DNA of 32,566 nucleotides from Acidimicrobiaceae bacterium (lineage in GTDB: Bacteria; Actinomycetota; Acidimicrobiia; Acidimicrobiales; RAAP-2). The translations under genes were made by a program, and so were the position numbers. Location of the stretch: assembly GCA_003136415.1 (NCBI GenBank), contig PLEI01000075.1, positions 1 through 32,566 on the forward strand. Direction: 5' to 3'. Positions 1 through 9,989 of this stretch are shown piece by piece. The first letter of the stretch is position 1, and each line of letters begins with the position of its first letter. Under the pieces are notes generated by a model that searched no databases, was not told the origin of the DNA, and saw only the letters and a list, made by a program, of their open reading frames with translations.

Positions 1-30
1 GGCGAGTGCATCTTCATCGAGAAGGACTAG
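1..30 (+). CDS. 3' tail of an unidentified plus-strand gene (partial)
   Basis: Frame 1 is open from the window edge and reads nine residues (GECIFIEKD) before a TAG stop at 28-30. That stop and the trmI stop share the CTAG at 27-30, so two genes would converge tail to tail with a 4-nt overlap. Such tight convergent ends occur elsewhere in this window. Nine residues are too few to name a family, and this could be chance open sequence. Confidence 0.35.
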   Translation, partial: GECIFIEKD

Positions 31-809
31 TTGGTCGTTTTCACCAGTCGACGCGCTGAGGTCAAGAACCCGGTGTGAGCCACCATGCGGTGATCAGGAC
101 GCACGCTTCGCCCGTCGATGTGCCACGTTCGCCGCAGGATTTCTACGGTCTCCTCCACTCCAAAGGAATGGACCTTCAATGCTTCGCGCACGAGTTGGGT
201 CTGATTGATTGTCGGAAGATACGTCAAGAAGATTCCCCCCGGACGCAATGCTTCGGCCGCGTGCGGCACCACCAGCCAAGGCTCAGGCATGTCGAGGATG
301 ACCCGGTCAAGGTCACGTTCTTCGATTCCGAGTGTCACGTCGCGGATATGGATGTCATAGTCGATATCCTCGCCCAGCATGTCGACCACGTTCTTGCGCG
401 CCTGTTGGGCGAAGTCCTCTCGAATCTCGTAGGCGGTGATCTTGGCTCCCGCGCGCAGCAGCGTCATTGAGAGCGCTCCGGAGCCGATGCCGGCTTCGAG
501 CACTCGCATGCCCGGACCCACGTCGGCCTGCATCAAGATCGTGCCCAAGTCCTTGGGGTAGATGACTTGCGCGCCGCGGGGCATCTTGAGAACCACGTCG
601 GAGAGAGTTGGGCGCAATACCAGAAAACCGCGGTCGGTATTGCCGCGAATGACTGAGCCCTCCAGGGCGCCGATGATGTCGTCGTGCTGGACGATGCCCG
701 TGTGGGTATGAAAGGCGTTCCCGGGCTTGAGGGTGATGAGATACTGGCGGTCCTTGGCGTCGGTCAACATGACGCGTTCGCCGACGCGCAGCTCTGCCGT
801 TGAAGTCAT
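27..809 (-). CDS. trmI: tRNA (adenine-58-N1)-methyltransferase TrmI
   Basis: The 260-residue protein is a class I SAM methyltransferase of the TrmI/Trm61 family, which makes m1A58 in the T-loop of tRNAs and works as a tetramer in bacteria. An N-terminal beta-barrel-like domain (about 1-75) precedes the Rossmann fold. The SAM-binding motif I (EAGIGSGAL) is at 105-113 and the family signature DMPEPW is at 173-178. The ATG start has a good Shine-Dalgarno (AGGAGA) just upstream. It is the last gene of a minus-strand run with three small membrane-type proteins; the gap to the nearest is 7 nt, so co-transcription is likely. The length is normal for the family. Confidence 0.95.
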   Translation of the reverse strand: MTSTAELRVGERVMLTDAKDRQYLITLKPGNAFHTHTGIVQHDDIIGALEGSVIRGNTDRGFLVLRPTLSDVVLKMPRGAQVIYPKDLGTILMQADVGPGMRVLEAGIGSGALSMTLLRAGAKITAYEIREDFAQQARKNVVDMLGEDIDYDIHIRDVTLGIEERDLDRVILDMPEPWLVVPHAAEALRPGGIFLTYLPTINQTQLVREALKVHSFGVEETVEILRRTWHIDGRSVRPDHRMVAHTGFLTSARRLVKTTN

Positions 810-816
810 GATTCTC

Positions 817-969
817 CTAGGGTCGCTGCTGTTGACGTCGGCGAGTGGTCCCGTCGAGCCGTCGCAGTAACACTAGGGCCGCGGCGAGAACGAGCCAGAC
901 GCCCGAACGCTGGGCCCAGGAACGGCGAAGTGCGCCCATAATCGCCCGGCGCCAAATGAGGGCGAACAT
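817..969 (-). CDS. 50-residue single-pass membrane protein, unknown function
   Basis: The ATG at 969-967 overlaps the stop of the preceding gene (TAATG), which decides the start and suggests translational coupling. The protein has one hydrophobic segment at about 21-36 flanked by many arginines, and ends in an Arg/Gln-rich tail. By the positive-inside rule both ends carry strong cytoplasmic signals, so it could also lie along the membrane. A much longer open frame runs upstream on this strand, but it crosses two better-supported genes and is Arg/Pro-rich as expected of a shadow frame. I do not recognise a family. Confidence 0.55.
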   Translation of the reverse strand: MFALIWRRAIMGALRRSWAQRSGVWLVLAAALVLLRRLDGTTRRRQQQRP

Positions 970-1154
970 TACTTCTTGCGCGAACGGTGACCGCGCAGCC
1001 GGCCCCAGACGTAGCCGGTCACGAGTCCGCCCAGTCCGGCGCCGGCCGTGGACGACTTGGCGTTGCGAATTCTTGCGGGGATGTCGCTCTGGCGCGGCAA
1101 CAATGCGCGCACCGAGTTTTCGAGCTGCTGGCGGGTGTCGTGCTCGGAGCTCAA
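969..1154 (-). CDS. 61-residue Gly-rich small protein, possibly membrane-associated
   Basis: I place the start at TTG 1154-1152, whose TTGA overlaps the TGA stop of the upstream holin-like gene. AAGGA lies about 8 nt before it. The first 35 residues are polar and likely helical, followed by a glycine-rich, weakly hydrophobic stretch (about 37-54, TAGAGLGGLVTGYVWG) and a basic tail ending in RKK. A polar helix, a Gly-rich hydrophobic segment and a basic end recall DUF883/DUF3618-type proteins such as E. coli YqjD, but I cannot show homology by eye. Its position between two membrane-type genes supports a shared role. Confidence 0.6.
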   Translation of the reverse strand: MSSEHDTRQQLENSVRALLPRQSDIPARIRNAKSSTAGAGLGGLVTGYVWGRLRGHRSRKK

Positions 1155-1501
1155 CGCGAGTCCTTGGAGCGGCGCGGGGCTCCCGCGAAGATGCGTTGGA
1201 CCACGAGCGCGCCAATGAGCAGGGCGAGGACCACGACGATCAGGTAGGGAATGAACGACAAACTGCCGTCGAGGACGGGAAAGAGGTCCTGGAACATGCG
1301 CAAAAGTCCCAGTAGGCCGATGACCACGCCGAAGGCGACGAAAATGCTCCCCAGCGCACCAAAGAGGGTGAAGCGCCCCAAGTCCTTGAGCGGTTGGACG
1401 GTCTGTTCCTTGAAGTAGCGAACGAACAGGTCGCGAACCTCTTGGAGGTCGCGCTGAATCGATGCGCCACGGAATAACTTGCGCCACGAGGGAGTCCTCA
1501 T
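1151..1501 (-). CDS. holin-X/YqjE-like two-TM membrane protein
   Basis: The 116-residue protein has an amphipathic N-terminal helix (about 14-40), then two strong transmembrane segments at about 45-68 and 82-104, and a short basic C-terminus. This is the layout of the 'putative actinobacterial holin-X, superfamily III' group, which includes E. coli YqjE. Members are chromosomal membrane proteins of unclear function rather than phage lysis holins, and no phage gene is nearby. It heads the minus-strand run that ends with trmI. A TAGTCT hexamer lies 6 nt before its ATG, so its mRNA may be leaderless. Confidence 0.8.
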   Translation of the reverse strand: MRTPSWRKLFRGASIQRDLQEVRDLFVRYFKEQTVQPLKDLGRFTLFGALGSIFVAFGVVIGLLGLLRMFQDLFPVLDGSLSFIPYLIVVVLALLIGALVVQRIFAGAPRRSKDSR

Positions 1502-1507
1502 CCACCC

Positions 1508-1513
1508 AGACTA
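1508..1513 (-). promoter_or_regulatory. putative -10 element, leaderless start of the holin-like gene
   Basis: On the minus strand TAGTCT is followed by six bases (GGGTGG) and then the ATG at 1501. This spacing puts the predicted transcription start at or next to the A of ATG. The GGGTGG abuts the ATG too closely to act as a normal Shine-Dalgarno. Confidence 0.5.
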
Positions 1514-1580
1514 CTCACTGGCCTTGATGCTGACGCCCTTGCAAGTACTTTCGTGGCGCCAGAAGACCGCAAGAGTTCAC

Positions 1581-1586
1581 TAACCT
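1581..1586 (+). promoter_or_regulatory. putative -10 element, leaderless start of tkt
   Basis: TAACCT is followed by seven bases (GCATGGG) and the tkt ATG at 1594. No Shine-Dalgarno with normal spacing is present, and no convincing -35 was seen. Confidence 0.5.
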
Positions 1587-1593
1587 GCATGGG

Positions 1594-3584
<1,991 letters not shown>

Positions 3585-3588
<4 letters not shown>

Positions 3589-4697
3589 TCACCCGTTTGC
3601 GTACGCTCTTTGATGACTTCGGCCAGAGCCCATGGATTGACAATATTCGTCGCGACTGGCTCCTAGACGGGACACTGGCCCAACTCGTCGCCAACGGCGT
3701 CCGTGGCGTGACGTCAAACCCGGCCATTTTCGCCAAGGCCTTCGCCACATCGTCGGCCTACGACGCTTTGTTGGCCGACGCGTCGTCGAGTGACGCCGAA
3801 GTGGTCTTCGAACGACTCGCCAGTGCCGACGTGCGCGACGCCTGCGATGTTTTGCGTGAGCGCCACGTCCAAAGTCGCGACGAGTTTGAGCGCGGCGTGC
3901 GCCGCTACGCCGACGGATTCGTGTCGCTCGAAGTGTCACCACGATTGGCGCGCGACACCGCCGGCACGGAGGCGGCGGCTCAGAAACTATTCGCCGAAGT
4001 CGCCCGGCCCAACGTGATGATCAAGATTCCCGCGACGCACGAGGGTTTGGCCTCAATCACGAAAGTGCTCGGACAGGGCATCAACGTGAACGTGACGTTG
4101 ATCTTCTCGATTGAGCGTTACGACGAGGTGCTGGAGGCCTGGTGCGCTGGACTCGAATTGGCGCGCAAGAACGGTCACGAACTCGGGCGAATTGCGAGTG
4201 TGGCGTCATTCTTCGTCTCGCGCGTCGACGCCGCCGTGGACAAGTTGTTGCCCGAGGGCGACGTTCTTCGCGGACGCATTGCCAACGCCCAGGTGGCTGC
4301 GGCCTACCAGCTCTACCTGCGTTGGATGAACTGCGACCGCGTGGTCGCTTTGCTGGGCGCCGGTGCTCAAGTGCAGCGGCCCCTGTGGGCTTCCACGTCG
4401 CCCAAGAATCCGAAGTACCCCGACCTGCTCTACGTCGACTCGATCGTGGCCGACGAGACAGTGAACACCATGCCCGACACCACTTTGAACGCGGCCCTCG
4501 ATCACGGCGAGTTTGCGAACTCATTGTTCGCGACTCCGGCGTCGCTCGCGGCTACCGCTTCGCTGCTCGACCGGCTGCCCGAGAATATCTCGCTGGCGCG
4601 AGTGACCGAGCAACTTGAGCGCGAGGGCGTGGACTCTTTTGTCAGTTCCTACGAGGAACTCTTGACCATCGTCTCGTCAAAATTGACACCAAAATAG
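3585..4697 (+). CDS. tal: transaldolase
   Basis: The 370-residue protein is a transaldolase of the longer bacterial type, which transfers dihydroxyacetone units from sedoheptulose-7-phosphate to glyceraldehyde-3-phosphate. The Schiff-base lysine is K147 in the VMIKIPAT strand. The N-terminal segment SPWIDNIRRDWL with the following GVTSNPAIF, and the SVASFFVSRVD strand after residue 200, are typical of the family. It starts with GTG overlapping the tkt stop by 4 nt. The gene may overlap a small candidate ORF on the opposite strand at its 3' end. Confidence 0.96.
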
Positions 4698-4828
4698 TCG
4701 CGAAGTGCCCCAATCGTGTTCACGGTCGGGGATGACGCCTTCATGATCTTCACGTGGCCCACGTCGTGGGCGACGACGGCGCCGCAGCCGGAAGGGGGCG
4801 TCGCGTCGTTCCCATCGTGGTCTATCAT
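4649..4828 (-). CDS. candidate 59-residue protein, unknown
   Basis: The tal-fbiC gap holds a minus-strand ORF from ATG 4828 to TAG 4649, overlapping the last 49 nt of tal on the opposite strand. Its first 37 codons end almost entirely in G or C, as real genes here do, and its composition (D, G, A, V, H) looks more protein-like than the Trp/Ser/Thr-rich reading of the other strand in the matching register. A GHVKIMKASSPTVNTIGALR stretch resembles nothing I can name. No clear Shine-Dalgarno or leaderless -10 precedes it. It may be a small gene, a remnant, or chance. Confidence 0.3.
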   Translation of the reverse strand: MIDHDGNDATPPSGCGAVVAHDVGHVKIMKASSPTVNTIGALRDYFGVNFDETMVKSSS

Positions 4829-4864
4829 CTGACAGATTCCGCGTCAGTTCCGGGGTTGGTCTCG

Positions 4865-4870
4865 TAGTAT
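4865..4870 (+). promoter_or_regulatory. putative -10 element, leaderless start of fbiC
   Basis: TAGTAT is followed by seven bases (CGAGGAC) and the fbiC ATG at 4878. The GAGGA in that spacer lies one base from the ATG, too near for standard Shine-Dalgarno pairing, so a leaderless reading fits better. Confidence 0.55.
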
Positions 4871-4877
4871 CGAGGAC

Positions 4878-7139
4878 ATGAAGATCCCCGCTTCTCTGTC
4901 CACCGTCGACGAAGTGCTGGAGATGACCCTGGACGAATTAGCCGCCACCGCGTTTGAACGCGCCCGCGCGGCGCACGGCCAGGTGGTGACCTATTCACCC
5001 AAGGTGTTCATCCCCCTCACTCACCTGTGCCGGGACCGGTGCGGGTACTGCACCTTCGCCCAGGCCCCCGCGAGAGTGGCCGCTCCCTACATGAGCCTGG
5101 ACGAGGTGATGGCAGTCGCTGAGTCCGGTCGTCAGGCGGGAGTGACCGAGGCGCTATTCACCCTCGGCGAGCGCCCTGAGCTGCGTTACGACGAAGCGGC
5201 GCGCTGGCTCGCCGCCCGCGGATACCGCTCCACGGTTGACTACGTCGCTAACGCGGCGCAAATGGTGCTCGAGTCCAGTGGACTGTTGCCGCACATCAAC
5301 GCGGGAGCGCTCTACGACTTTGAACTTCGCCAACTGCGTCCGGTCTCGGCGTCTCAGGGCATGATGCTCGAGAGCCTGGCGGACCTACCGGCCCACCGGC
5401 TCGCGCCCGACAAGGATCCGGCCCGTCGCTTGGCGACGCTGAACCTTGCCGGCGAGCTCAAGATTCCCTTCACCACGGGATTACTGGTGGGCATTGGCGA
5501 GACTCGCCAGGACCGCCTCGACACCCTCGAGGCCATCGCCGAGAGCCACGCGCGCTACGGGCACGTCCAAGAGGTCATCATCCAGAACTTCCTGCCCAAG
5601 GCGCGCACCGCGATGGCGAATTCTCCGGCCGCCACGCAAGAGGAGTTCTTCTGGACCATCGCCGTGGCGCGGCTGCTGCTGCCCGACGACATTCACCTCC
5701 AGGCTCCGCCCAACCTGAGCGACAACCCCACCCAGCTGCTCGCGTACGGCATCGACGACTTCGGTGGAATCTCGCCAGTCACCAAGGATCACGTGAACCC
5801 CGAGCGGGCATGGCCGGCCATCGACACTTTGTCGGCTGAGTGCGACGCGCTGGGCTTCGTGCTGGCGCCGCGGCTCACCGTCTACCCCGCCCACATTGGC
5901 GCCGAGGGCTTCCTCGACGACGCGGTTCGACCTCACGTGCTCGCCCAGAGCGACGCGAGCGGTCTGGGCCGCCACGATGACTGGTATTCCGGCGCCGAGG
6001 TTATTCCGCCATCGCCCCCGACTACCACCGCACGATCGAGTGAAGTGACGAAGATTCTCGAACGCTACGTGCCGGGCTATCGCTTCGAGCACGGCGAGTT
6101 AGTGACGCTGTTTGAGGCGCGCGGCGCCGACTTCAACGCCATCGTCGAATTGGCGGACTTCGTGCGACGCGAAATCGCGGGTGATCCGGTGAGCTTCGTC
6201 ATCAACCGCAATATCAACTACACCAACGTGTGCACCTTCAAGTGCCGCTTCTGCGCCTTCTCCAAGGGACCGCTCTCGCTTAATCTGCGTGGCGACCCCT
6301 ACCTGCTCACTCTTGATGAGATCACTGAGCGCGTGCGCGAGGCCTACGACCGCGGCGCCACGGAAGTCTGTCTCCAGGGCGGCATCCACCCCAATTTCGA
6401 CGGCGAGTACTACATCGACGTCGTCGCGGCGGTCAAGGCGGGCGCTCCGTCGATTCATATTCACGCCTTCAGCGCGCTCGAAGTCTTCGAGGGCGCGCGA
6501 CGCTCCGATTCCGACCTCACGACGTACCTGACGCGACTCAAGCAGGCCGGACTCAAGACCCTGCCGGGCACCGCGGCGGAGATCTTGGACGACCCAATTC
6601 GCAAAATCCTCTGCCCCGACAAACTTTCGTCAGACCAGTGGCTCGAGGTGCACCGCGCTGCGCACTCGGTGGGACTCAATTCGAATATCACCATCATGTT
6701 CGGAGCAGTCGAGGGTTCGGACTCGTGGGCGACTCACCTGATTCGCACACTCGAACTCCAAGACGAGACCGGTGGTTTCACCGAGTTCGTTCCCCTGCCG
6801 TTCGTGCACATGGCCACGCCCCTCTTCTTGCGCGGCAAGTCGCGCAAGGGCCCGACCTTTCGCGAGGCGGTGCTGATGCACGCGGTGGCGCGGCTGCACT
6901 ACGCCACCAAGATCGACAACATCCAGGTCAGTTGGGTGAAGATGGGCGTCGAGGGCTCGCGCCGCATTCTTCAGGCTGGCGCCAATGATCTCGGCGGGAC
7001 CTTGATGGATGAGAACATCTCGCGCGCTGCTGGCGCCGTTCACGGCCAGGCGATGGACGTGGAGATGCTGGAGCGATTGGTGGCGCCGCTCGGACGGCCG
7101 CTGCACCAGCGCACCACGCTGTACCAGGCCCTGACGTGA
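4878..7139 (+). CDS. fbiC: FbiC, fused CofG-CofH 5-deazaflavin (FO) synthase
   Basis: This 753-residue protein carries two radical-SAM modules. The N-terminal CofG-like half has CRDRCGYC with cysteines 51, 55 and 58. The C-terminal CofH-like half has CTFKCRFC with cysteines 452, 456 and 459. Together they join 5-amino-6-ribitylamino-uracil and tyrosine to form FO, the chromophore of coenzyme F420. The fused form is typical of Actinobacteria, whereas archaea and cyanobacteria usually have two proteins. It is shorter than the roughly 850-residue mycobacterial FbiC, but both clusters and the barrel regions look intact. The stop overlaps the GTG of the LOG-family gene. No other F420 gene (fbiA, fbiB, fbiD) is in the window. 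Confidence 0.96.
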   Translation: MKIPASLSTVDEVLEMTLDELAATAFERARAAHGQVVTYSPKVFIPLTHLCRDRCGYCTFAQAPARVAAPYMSLDEVMAVAESGRQAGVTEALFTLGERPELRYDEAARWLAARGYRSTVDYVANAAQMVLESSGLLPHINAGALYDFELRQLRPVSASQGMMLESLADLPAHRLAPDKDPARRLATLNLAGELKIPFTTGLLVGIGETRQDRLDTLEAIAESHARYGHVQEVIIQNFLPKARTAMANSPAATQEEFFWTIAVARLLLPDDIHLQAPPNLSDNPTQLLAYGIDDFGGISPVTKDHVNPERAWPAIDTLSAECDALGFVLAPRLTVYPAHIGAEGFLDDAVRPHVLAQSDASGLGRHDDWYSGAEVIPPSPPTTTARSSEVTKILERYVPGYRFEHGELVTLFEARGADFNAIVELADFVRREIAGDPVSFVINRNINYTNVCTFKCRFCAFSKGPLSLNLRGDPYLLTLDEITERVREAYDRGATEVCLQGGIHPNFDGEYYIDVVAAVKAGAPSIHIHAFSALEVFEGARRSDSDLTTYLTRLKQAGLKTLPGTAAEILDDPIRKILCPDKLSSDQWLEVHRAAHSVGLNSNITIMFGAVEGSDSWATHLIRTLELQDETGGFTEFVPLPFVHMATPLFLRGKSRKGPTFREAVLMHAVARLHYATKIDNIQVSWVKMGVEGSRRILQAGANDLGGTLMDENISRAAGAVHGQAMDVEMLERLVAPLGRPLHQRTTLYQALT

Positions 7140-8125
7140 CCCCGGACGCAGTTGAGCGATTCGTTGCCGAAGCCACGGCTGGAACGGTCACGTCGCCCGA
7201 GCACGTCGCCGCCATCCGCGCACTCGTCACGCGCGCACTGTCACTGGCCCAATACGACAGCGATCTCGGCGACCTGCAGAGTGCGGTTACCGCGCTCGAA
7301 GAGCTGCTGGATGGCTCACGGCTCTTTCAGCACTGGCGCGACACCCCCAAGGCCACCGTCTTTGGCTCGGCGCGCACCACGCCTGACTCCGAGCTCTACC
7401 TGCTTGCTTCAGCCCTCAGTGCCGAGCTCGCCGTCCGCGGCTGGTTGACCGTGACCGGCGCGGGCCCGGGCATCATGGAAGCGTCCTCCAAGGGAGCCGG
7501 ACGCGACAACTCCATTGGCGTCAACATTGATTTGCCCTTCGAGCACGGGACCAACGCCTTCGTCGACGTGGAGAACCGCCACATCGCCACCTCGTACTTC
7601 TTTACTCGCAAGGTCATCATGACCCGTTCGTCACAGGCCTTCGTGTCCTTTCCGGGCGGCGTGGGCACCATGGACGAGCTCTTCGAGATCCTCACGTTGT
7701 TACACACCGGAAAGACCCACCCGGTTCCCGTAGTTCTGGTGGACCGACCCGGTGGAACATTCTGGTCGTCGTGGTTCGAGTTCATGGCCACCGAAGTCCT
7801 CGGCGAGGGCTATTTGAGCCCCGGTGACGACGTGACGTATTTCTTGTGTGACAACGTCGACGACGCGGTGATCGAAATCACGACTTTCTACGCCAACTAC
7901 CTCAGCAGCATCACCGGCAACGGCGAAGCAATTGTGCGCGTGCGCTACGCGCCCCGCGAGGAGGAGTTTTTGCGACTGGCCTCATTGTTCGAGCACCTGT
8001 CCTTCACCGTGGGCACCGGCGCCTCGGGCACGACGGTCAGCTTCAACTTCAACGGGCGCAGCTACGCCACTCTGCGTCGCGTCATCAACGAGGTGAATAC
8101 CTGGAACGGTCAGTCGCGGTCGTAG
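7136..8125 (+). CDS. LOG family protein (TIGR00730-like nucleotide 5'-monophosphate phosphoribohydrolase fold)
   Basis: The 329-residue protein has the two hallmark motifs of the LOG family: GAGPGIMEA at 108-116 and PGGVGTMDE at 173-181. Characterised members cleave cytokinin or other nucleotide 5'-monophosphates to base and ribose-5-phosphate; the older 'lysine decarboxylase' label is misleading. At 329 residues it is longer than simple LOG proteins of about 180-240, with an extra helical N-terminus (about 1-70) and roughly 80 extra C-terminal residues. GTG overlaps the fbiC stop (GTGA), so it is translationally coupled to FO synthesis. The natural substrate is unknown. Its 3' end overlaps the convergent coiled-coil gene by 16 nt. 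Confidence 0.88.
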   Translation: MTPDAVERFVAEATAGTVTSPEHVAAIRALVTRALSLAQYDSDLGDLQSAVTALEELLDGSRLFQHWRDTPKATVFGSARTTPDSELYLLASALSAELAVRGWLTVTGAGPGIMEASSKGAGRDNSIGVNIDLPFEHGTNAFVDVENRHIATSYFFTRKVIMTRSSQAFVSFPGGVGTMDELFEILTLLHTGKTHPVPVVLVDRPGGTFWSSWFEFMATEVLGEGYLSPGDDVTYFLCDNVDDAVIEITTFYANYLSSITGNGEAIVRVRYAPREEEFLRLASLFEHLSFTVGTGASGTTVSFNFNGRSYATLRRVINEVNTWNGQSRS

Positions 8126-8310
8126 CCGCGCAGGAGCCCCTCGGCCTTTTGCAGACTGCGTTGGACCTTGGCTAAGCGTTTTTCGAGTTCGTGTGCCTCG
8201 TCAGCGTCGTCATCACGCAATTGGGCGCGCAGAGAGTCAAGGATAACGTCCGAGACGCGTCGTTCGAGAGCGCTCACCTCGTCGGCCAGATGGGAGAGCG
8301 GCTCGCTCAT
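8110..8310 (-). CDS. 66-residue coiled-coil protein, unknown function
   Basis: The ORF starts with an ATG that overlaps the acyl-CoA ligase stop (ATGA), so translational coupling supports it. The protein is highly charged and almost entirely helical, with heptad-like spacing of Leu/Val over residues 5-58 and many Glu/Arg pairs. There is no signal peptide or membrane segment. Its 3' end runs 16 nt into the LOG gene on the opposite strand. The name of the family is not evident; the context suggests only that it is co-expressed with the ligase. Confidence 0.7.
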   Translation of the reverse strand: MSEPLSHLADEVSALERRVSDVILDSLRAQLRDDDADEAHELEKRLAKVQRSLQKAEGLLRGYDRD

Positions 8311-9917
8311 AGCGACTGCACCTCGAGATGTCCCTCCGCGTGCAGTCGACGCAGTCCGCGCTTGTCGAATTTACCCACGCTGGTCTTCGGAAGTGCCTCG
8401 ACGAAGGCCCAATGCTCGGGCAGCCACCACTTGGCCACGAGGAGGCTCAAGTACTCACGTAGCTCCTCGGCGCTGACCTGGGATTCGGCGTTTCGCACCA
8501 CCACGCAGAGCGGGCGCTCCTGCCAGCGATCGTCGGGAATGGCGATGACCGCTGCCTCGAAGACGCCCTCGTGCCCCATGACCGTGGTCTCGAGTGCCAC
8601 CGAACTGATCCACTCACCACCCGACTTGACCATGTCCTTCGAGCGGTCGGTGACCACCATGAAGCCGTGCGCATCGAGGGTGCCGATGTCGCCAGAGCGT
8701 AACCAGCCATCGCGGAAGAGTTCGGGCGATTCGACACCGTAGTACGCCCCGGTGATCCAAGGTCCTTGCAGTTCGAACTCCCCCACCGCGACACCGTCGC
8801 GGGGCAGGATCTCACCTGCCTCGTTGGTGATGCGGATTTGGACGCCGGCCATGACGCGTCCGGCCTTGACGCGATAATCAATTTCGTGCTCGGGACTCAC
8901 CCCGCTCGGGGGCGTTGATACCGCCACCAGCGGGCTGGTCTCGGTCATGCCCCAGCCCTGGAGAACGGCGACGCCGTGACGTTCACGGAACGCCTCGATC
9001 ATGAAACGCGGCACCGCGGCACCGCCGGCGAGAATCGTGCGCAGGCTCGTGAGGTCCGCGTCACTGCGCCCGCCCGCCGCGCGCAATAAATCGTTCCAAA
9101 TCGTCGGTACGCCCAACGCCAATGTCGGGCGCAGTTCCATAATCATGTTGAGCAACGGTTCGCCCTGGAGGAACATCTGGGGCAAGATCAACTCGGTGCC
9201 GGCCATGAACGAGGTGTAGATCGCTCCCCAGGCAGCGACGTGGAACATCGGGACTACCAGGAGACAGCGGTCGCGGTCGTTGAAGGCGATGGAATTGGCG
9301 CTGGTGGAGGCCATGGAGTGCAACCACGTCGAACGGTGCGAGTAGACGACGCCCTTGGGGTCACCGGTGGTGCCCGAGGTGTAACACATGACCGCGGCGT
9401 CGTTCTCGTCGACGTCGGGCCAGTCGAAGCCCGGTTCCTCGGCGCCGATGAAGTCCTCGTAGTCAATGACCTCGAAGGGCGCGTCCTCGAGTGGCCCGTT
9501 CACGATGATGTGTCGCACTCCCGCGATGTGCTCCTTGATGCGCACCAGCAGCGGCACGAGGCTAGGGTCGACGATGATCACCTTGTCCTGGGCGTGATTG
9601 ATGATGAAGGCCAACTGGTCGGGAAAGAGTCGCACGTTGAGGGTGTGCAATATTGCGCCCATGCTCGGGACCGCGAGGTAGACCTCCACGTGAGTCTGGT
9701 TGTTCCACATCAGTGTGGCGACGCGGTCATCGCGCTCGACGCCGAGCCTGGTTAAGGCGGCGGCGAGGCGCTCTGCTCGTTCAGCGACTTCGGCGAACGA
9801 CTCGTGAATCATCCCGGCGGCGGTGGCGGTCAAAACCAACCTATCCGCGTACATCCATTGGCCGTGACGAACAATGTCGCGGATGAGCAATGGTGCGTCT
9901 TGCATCGTGCTTCGCAT
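8307..9917 (-). CDS. fatty acyl-CoA ligase (AMP-binding, FadD-like)
   Basis: The 536-residue protein belongs to the ANL superfamily, which activates carboxylic acids to acyl-adenylates and then CoA thioesters. The phosphate-binding motif YTSGTTGDPKG is at 179-189. Further on are GWGMTETSPL, the hinge region SGDIGTLDAHGFMVVTDRSKD, and the C-terminal catalytic lysine in TSVGKFDKRGL. The closest type appears to be medium- or long-chain acyl-CoA synthetases, but substrate length cannot be read from sequence. I start at ATG 9917 because GAGGGGG lies 5 nt upstream; the frame stays open 16 codons further without a better site. The gene is downstream of the MMPL relic. Confidence 0.9.
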   Translation of the reverse strand: MRSTMQDAPLLIRDIVRHGQWMYADRLVLTATAAGMIHESFAEVAERAERLAAALTRLGVERDDRVATLMWNNQTHVEVYLAVPSMGAILHTLNVRLFPDQLAFIINHAQDKVIIVDPSLVPLLVRIKEHIAGVRHIIVNGPLEDAPFEVIDYEDFIGAEEPGFDWPDVDENDAAVMCYTSGTTGDPKGVVYSHRSTWLHSMASTSANSIAFNDRDRCLLVVPMFHVAAWGAIYTSFMAGTELILPQMFLQGEPLLNMIMELRPTLALGVPTIWNDLLRAAGGRSDADLTSLRTILAGGAAVPRFMIEAFRERHGVAVLQGWGMTETSPLVAVSTPPSGVSPEHEIDYRVKAGRVMAGVQIRITNEAGEILPRDGVAVGEFELQGPWITGAYYGVESPELFRDGWLRSGDIGTLDAHGFMVVTDRSKDMVKSGGEWISSVALETTVMGHEGVFEAAVIAIPDDRWQERPLCVVVRNAESQVSAEELREYLSLLVAKWWLPEHWAFVEALPKTSVGKFDKRGLRRLHAEGHLEVQSL

Positions 9918-9989
9918 GGTTCCCCCTCGACGCGTTCTCTTCGATGCTACCCACCACGTCAACAATTTTGAGACATTGAACCGGCCATC

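Noticed and set aside
817-1215. 132-residue minus-strand ORF covering the small-gene region
   Set aside because: Only its last 50 codons look like a protein. The upstream part is Arg/Pro-rich shadow sequence crossing two better-supported genes.
1151-1501. Holin-like protein as sign of a prophage
   Set aside because: No lysis, structural or integrase gene is nearby; this family is chromosomal in Actinobacteria.
4757-4771. GCCCACG-T-CGTGGGC inverted repeat as a terminator for tal
   Set aside because: The stem is short, has a 1-nt centre and no T-run, and lies in a codon-biased stretch that may be coding.
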